Assembly: GCF_003286085.1 (NCBI RefSeq)
Contig: NW_020825288.1
Coordinates: forward strand, 23,064,001-23,128,000
Direction: 5' to 3'
Length of the DNA: 64,000 nt
DNA from: Drosophila persimilis
Taxonomy: Eukaryota; Arthropoda; Insecta; Diptera; Drosophilidae
Position numbers and translations under genes: made by a program. The stretch's first letter is position 1. Every line of letters starts with the position of its first letter. The notes under the pieces are model-generated. The model did no database searches. It was not told where the DNA came from and worked only from the letters and a program-made list of their open reading frames with translations. Positions 61,168-64,000 of the stretch are shown in pieces.

Positions 61168-63423
61168 CCTGAGAAAATGCACAAGAACAGCGAAGGGAGA
61201 TTCCTTATCGGCAGGGCCAACCCCTTTTGGTGATTTAGTAGAAAGCAGAAAGAGCCCCAGAGCCCCATTCCCCAGAGCACAGGAAACGAGGCCCGACCAG
61301 GCATGATATCTTTATCTTTAACGCTGAAAAAGCAAATCATAAACGACTCCATACGGAAGTCAAAGTTGTAACACTACCTTCTCCATCCCTTTCGGAGCCC
61401 CCATCCCACCATCCCACCTTCCACCCCATCCACCAGCCACACGTAAAGTTCCGACCGAAAAACTTCGGGGATCAACCCTTAGTCTCGGGCGGAACTTCTG
61501 CTTGGATGGAGGAATTTCCGCCTCCATTCGAGTAAATAATTTTCAGACTTCTCGCACACGAAATGATGGCGAAATAAAAAAGAAAAGTAAGTTGTAATAA
61601 TTTGCATTTTGGCTGCCAAATGAATTTAGCCACTCAGGCGTACTTGAGGGTGTTCCCGGCAATAGGGGAGCAGAGCTCCCCCAGTCAGTCCCTGGCAGAG
61701 ATAACTTTTAACTTCAATTTTCGGATAACTTGTGCCCGGGGGTAGTAGAGACAGAGAGAGAGGGGCAGAGGGAGAGGGAGAGAACTTGGCCATCCAGTGA
61801 GAGCCACCTGCTGTTAACTCAAGTTGATTTGACTTTTTCCTCCTTTGGCCGTTTTTCAGTTTGGGGTTGGTTTTATTTTGGTTCATACGAATATATGCTA
61901 ACTATCTGAGGGGGAGGGGGAGGGGAGCAGGAGGAGGCTTTGGGAATGTTCTTTGCAATTTCTTCCTCAAATTGGAAATTGCAAAAATATTTAAATGCAC
62001 TTAATTTGCGACACAGTTGGGGGTAAAATCTTTTCGGGGTAGAAGCCGTTGAAAGCATGAAAGTCTTGACTAGAGGAAAGTACTGGATGAACTGGACAGT
62101 AGCACAAATACAGTGCCGGACTTACATAAGTGCTGGCACAGCAATTACTTTTGAGTTCACTGAGGCCTGCTTTTCCATCCCGATTTACTAAAGGGAAATA
62201 CTTGTATCCGATAAATGAATCATTTCTCTAAAAGATTGGTTAAGTTTTTATACCCGTAATTTTATTGCATTATTTTGAACATTTTTTTTTAACTAAAAGA
62301 GTTATAAAAATATTGGCATTTAGCATTTGATCATATGGTCATTTTTTTACACGGATTCACACATAGCTATAGTTCTGTGGGACTGTCCAATACTTAAACT
62401 CAAAATACCTCCAATGGTCGCCAAATCGCCAAAATTTACCAAAAGCAAAAGAACCGCAGAATTTCACAAGAAAATTATTCTGAATTTCCCCTCCAAATAG
62501 AGGTACCGACTTCCATTCGGAGCATCGTACAACGATTCAAAAGAACTTAAAAACACATAGATCGACTACTATTGCAATCTATTCTGGAATCTAGATAATC
62601 TGAAAACTGTTTTCAGGAAGCATCTACATACATAGCTGATCAATACATAAAAGTAATTATAGTGTATTGATTGATTATAATAACGAAAAATATTAAAGAA
62701 TTTAACATAGGATTTCTGGAATTATCAGGGATATATATTATATAGAAGTTACCTATATAGTAATTCAGCTTAATTCCTGGTTCAATCTTCCTTAAAGCAA
62801 TTTAATATACTCGTATACAATGTCGGCATCCATATGGGCTATCGAGATCTCCCAAGATGTGTCCTTATACTGCATTTAATTTACTAAGGAATATGTAGTC
62901 TGTTCCTTAAAGTCTTACACATTCAACAAATTAAATATGTACATATAATGAACCTATAAAAATATTCAAAAAATACCGGCTCAAAGTGCAAAGAAATTTT
63001 AATTAAAAACTGCACACACAGAAAATGGATATAGCCTCAAGGCCATTTTACTCCGGCCGTAATCAAAGGGAATTAAGTCTCCTTTGTGTTGCAGTATAAC
63101 AAAACCAAGCAAAGAAAAAAGCAACGACAGGAAATTGAAAATATTTGATTTTCGAAAATTTTCGTAAAAGAATTCCCTTTCCCGCCCCGCCAATCGATAG
63201 GTCTTTGATCTGGGACTGGGACTGGGGCTGGCCGCTCCCTCTCGCGATTTCTGCTCGAATCTTTCATTAGACGCACAGCACACCTAAGAACTTTTTGGCC
63301 CGAATCGTGTTGCCTTTCATCTCTTGGCAGTTTCGGGGCAAGAACAGCACAGTCATGCCCTCTCCTCGGGCCCGCTCTCCCTAATTGCCATGGCATTCTG
63401 GGGCGCACCCCGATCTATAGCTT

Positions 63424-63450
63424 GGGAATGGGAATGGGAATGGGAACGGG
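63424..63450. repeat. (GGGAAT)4 repeat
   Basis: Four hexamers, the last changed to GGGAAC. Confidence 0.85.
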
Positions 63451-64000
63451 AGCCGAAATTACGAAATATTTCGCCTAAAGGCAGGCGAAGCTTCGACAAG
63501 GTGTTTACACCACAGGCCCGCATATCCTCTCGGCCCCATCCCCATTCCTCTCCCCCCTCCCCATCCCCATCGTCTCCAGGACTCGGCAAAAACTACTCCT
63601 CTAGCAAAAACCCAATGAAATTCGGAATGAGAAGGGCAATTACGTGAGAGCTGGCCAAGACCCAGGCATTTAGTATAGGAGAACTCTTTTAGGTCCTCGT
63701 CCTCGACTTCCTGCCGCTCCCTAGACACACACTCAACCATTCAGCCATTCAGCCATTGGCAGGCGTTTAAAATATTTGAACAGACGGCACACAATTGAAC
63801 ATGGCACACAGGCAACATACTCGTTCGGACAGATCCGGACATATTCCGGACATTCAGATACATATACATACATACATATATATGCACATCACATATAGAG
63901 AGGGGCAGAGGCAGGTGGTGCACAAACAACGGCAACAGCAATAGCAACAGAAAATTCAAACCTACCGCCAGACAGAGGCCGCACATAAAAATTTATAGAA

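Larger units (their letters stand above)
53400..64000. other. Right gene-poor flank
   Basis: No supported gene, RNA gene or mobile element. Repeats are listed separately. GAGA/CTCT-rich stretches near 61,130-61,170 and 61,740-61,785 could bind GAGA factor. AT-rich blocks at about 60,110-60,330 and 62,220-62,960. Confidence 0.5.

Noticed and set aside
1-64000. Transposons, retroelements, tRNA, rRNA, CRISPR arrays
   Set aside because: No transposase or reverse-transcriptase motif, terminal repeat pair, tRNA A/B box pair or spaced repeat array was found by eye; small decayed pieces could be missed.

Overview
The window is nuclear DNA of a fruit fly. The gene structures (introns of about 50-90 nt), the core promoters (TATA/Inr, Ohler motifs 1 and 6) and the close match of the proteins to Drosophila melanogaster families all say Drosophila. 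Heavy use of ACTCGTA/CGAGTAT words and short-period microsatellites reminds me of the obscura group; that placement is an inference.

Layout. About 1-17,700 is almost gene-free, full of simple repeats, with one plausible small gene (11,921-12,220). A compact gene cluster fills 17,870-34,120: RabGGTa on the minus strand, head-to-head with a full-length nine-exon Argonaute-2 gene on the plus strand; a small secreted Kunitz-like gene; then three paralogous AMP-binding (acyl-CoA synthetase/luciferase-like) genes, here called ACS-A (+), ACS-B (-) and ACS-C (+), with the FHA-domain gene Rcd5/MCRS1 sitting between A and B. From 34,130 to 64,000 the sequence is again nearly gene-free, apart from a probable small protein gene near 52,834-53,222. 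I see no transposase, reverse transcriptase, LTR, tRNA, rRNA or CRISPR signal.

How the genes relate. RabGGTa (Rab prenylation) and AGO2 (siRNA slicer) share a 426-bp divergent housekeeping-type promoter. The three ACS genes have the same two-intron structure and similar TATA/Inr promoters. Their 5' halves are almost identical in all three, while the middle of the last exon has diverged; A and B again share a 111-bp identical tract near the 3' end. This mosaic looks like ongoing gene conversion. A and B are inverted around Rcd5, so the interval could flip.

The most interesting items are the ACS conversion mosaic with the inverted pair around Rcd5, the AGO2 copy with its two classes of glutamine-rich repeats and a 34-bp perfect palindrome in intron 2, three stop-free introns whose length is a multiple of three, a 46-bp repeat shared by two intergenic regions, and two unannotated-looking small genes in the flanks.
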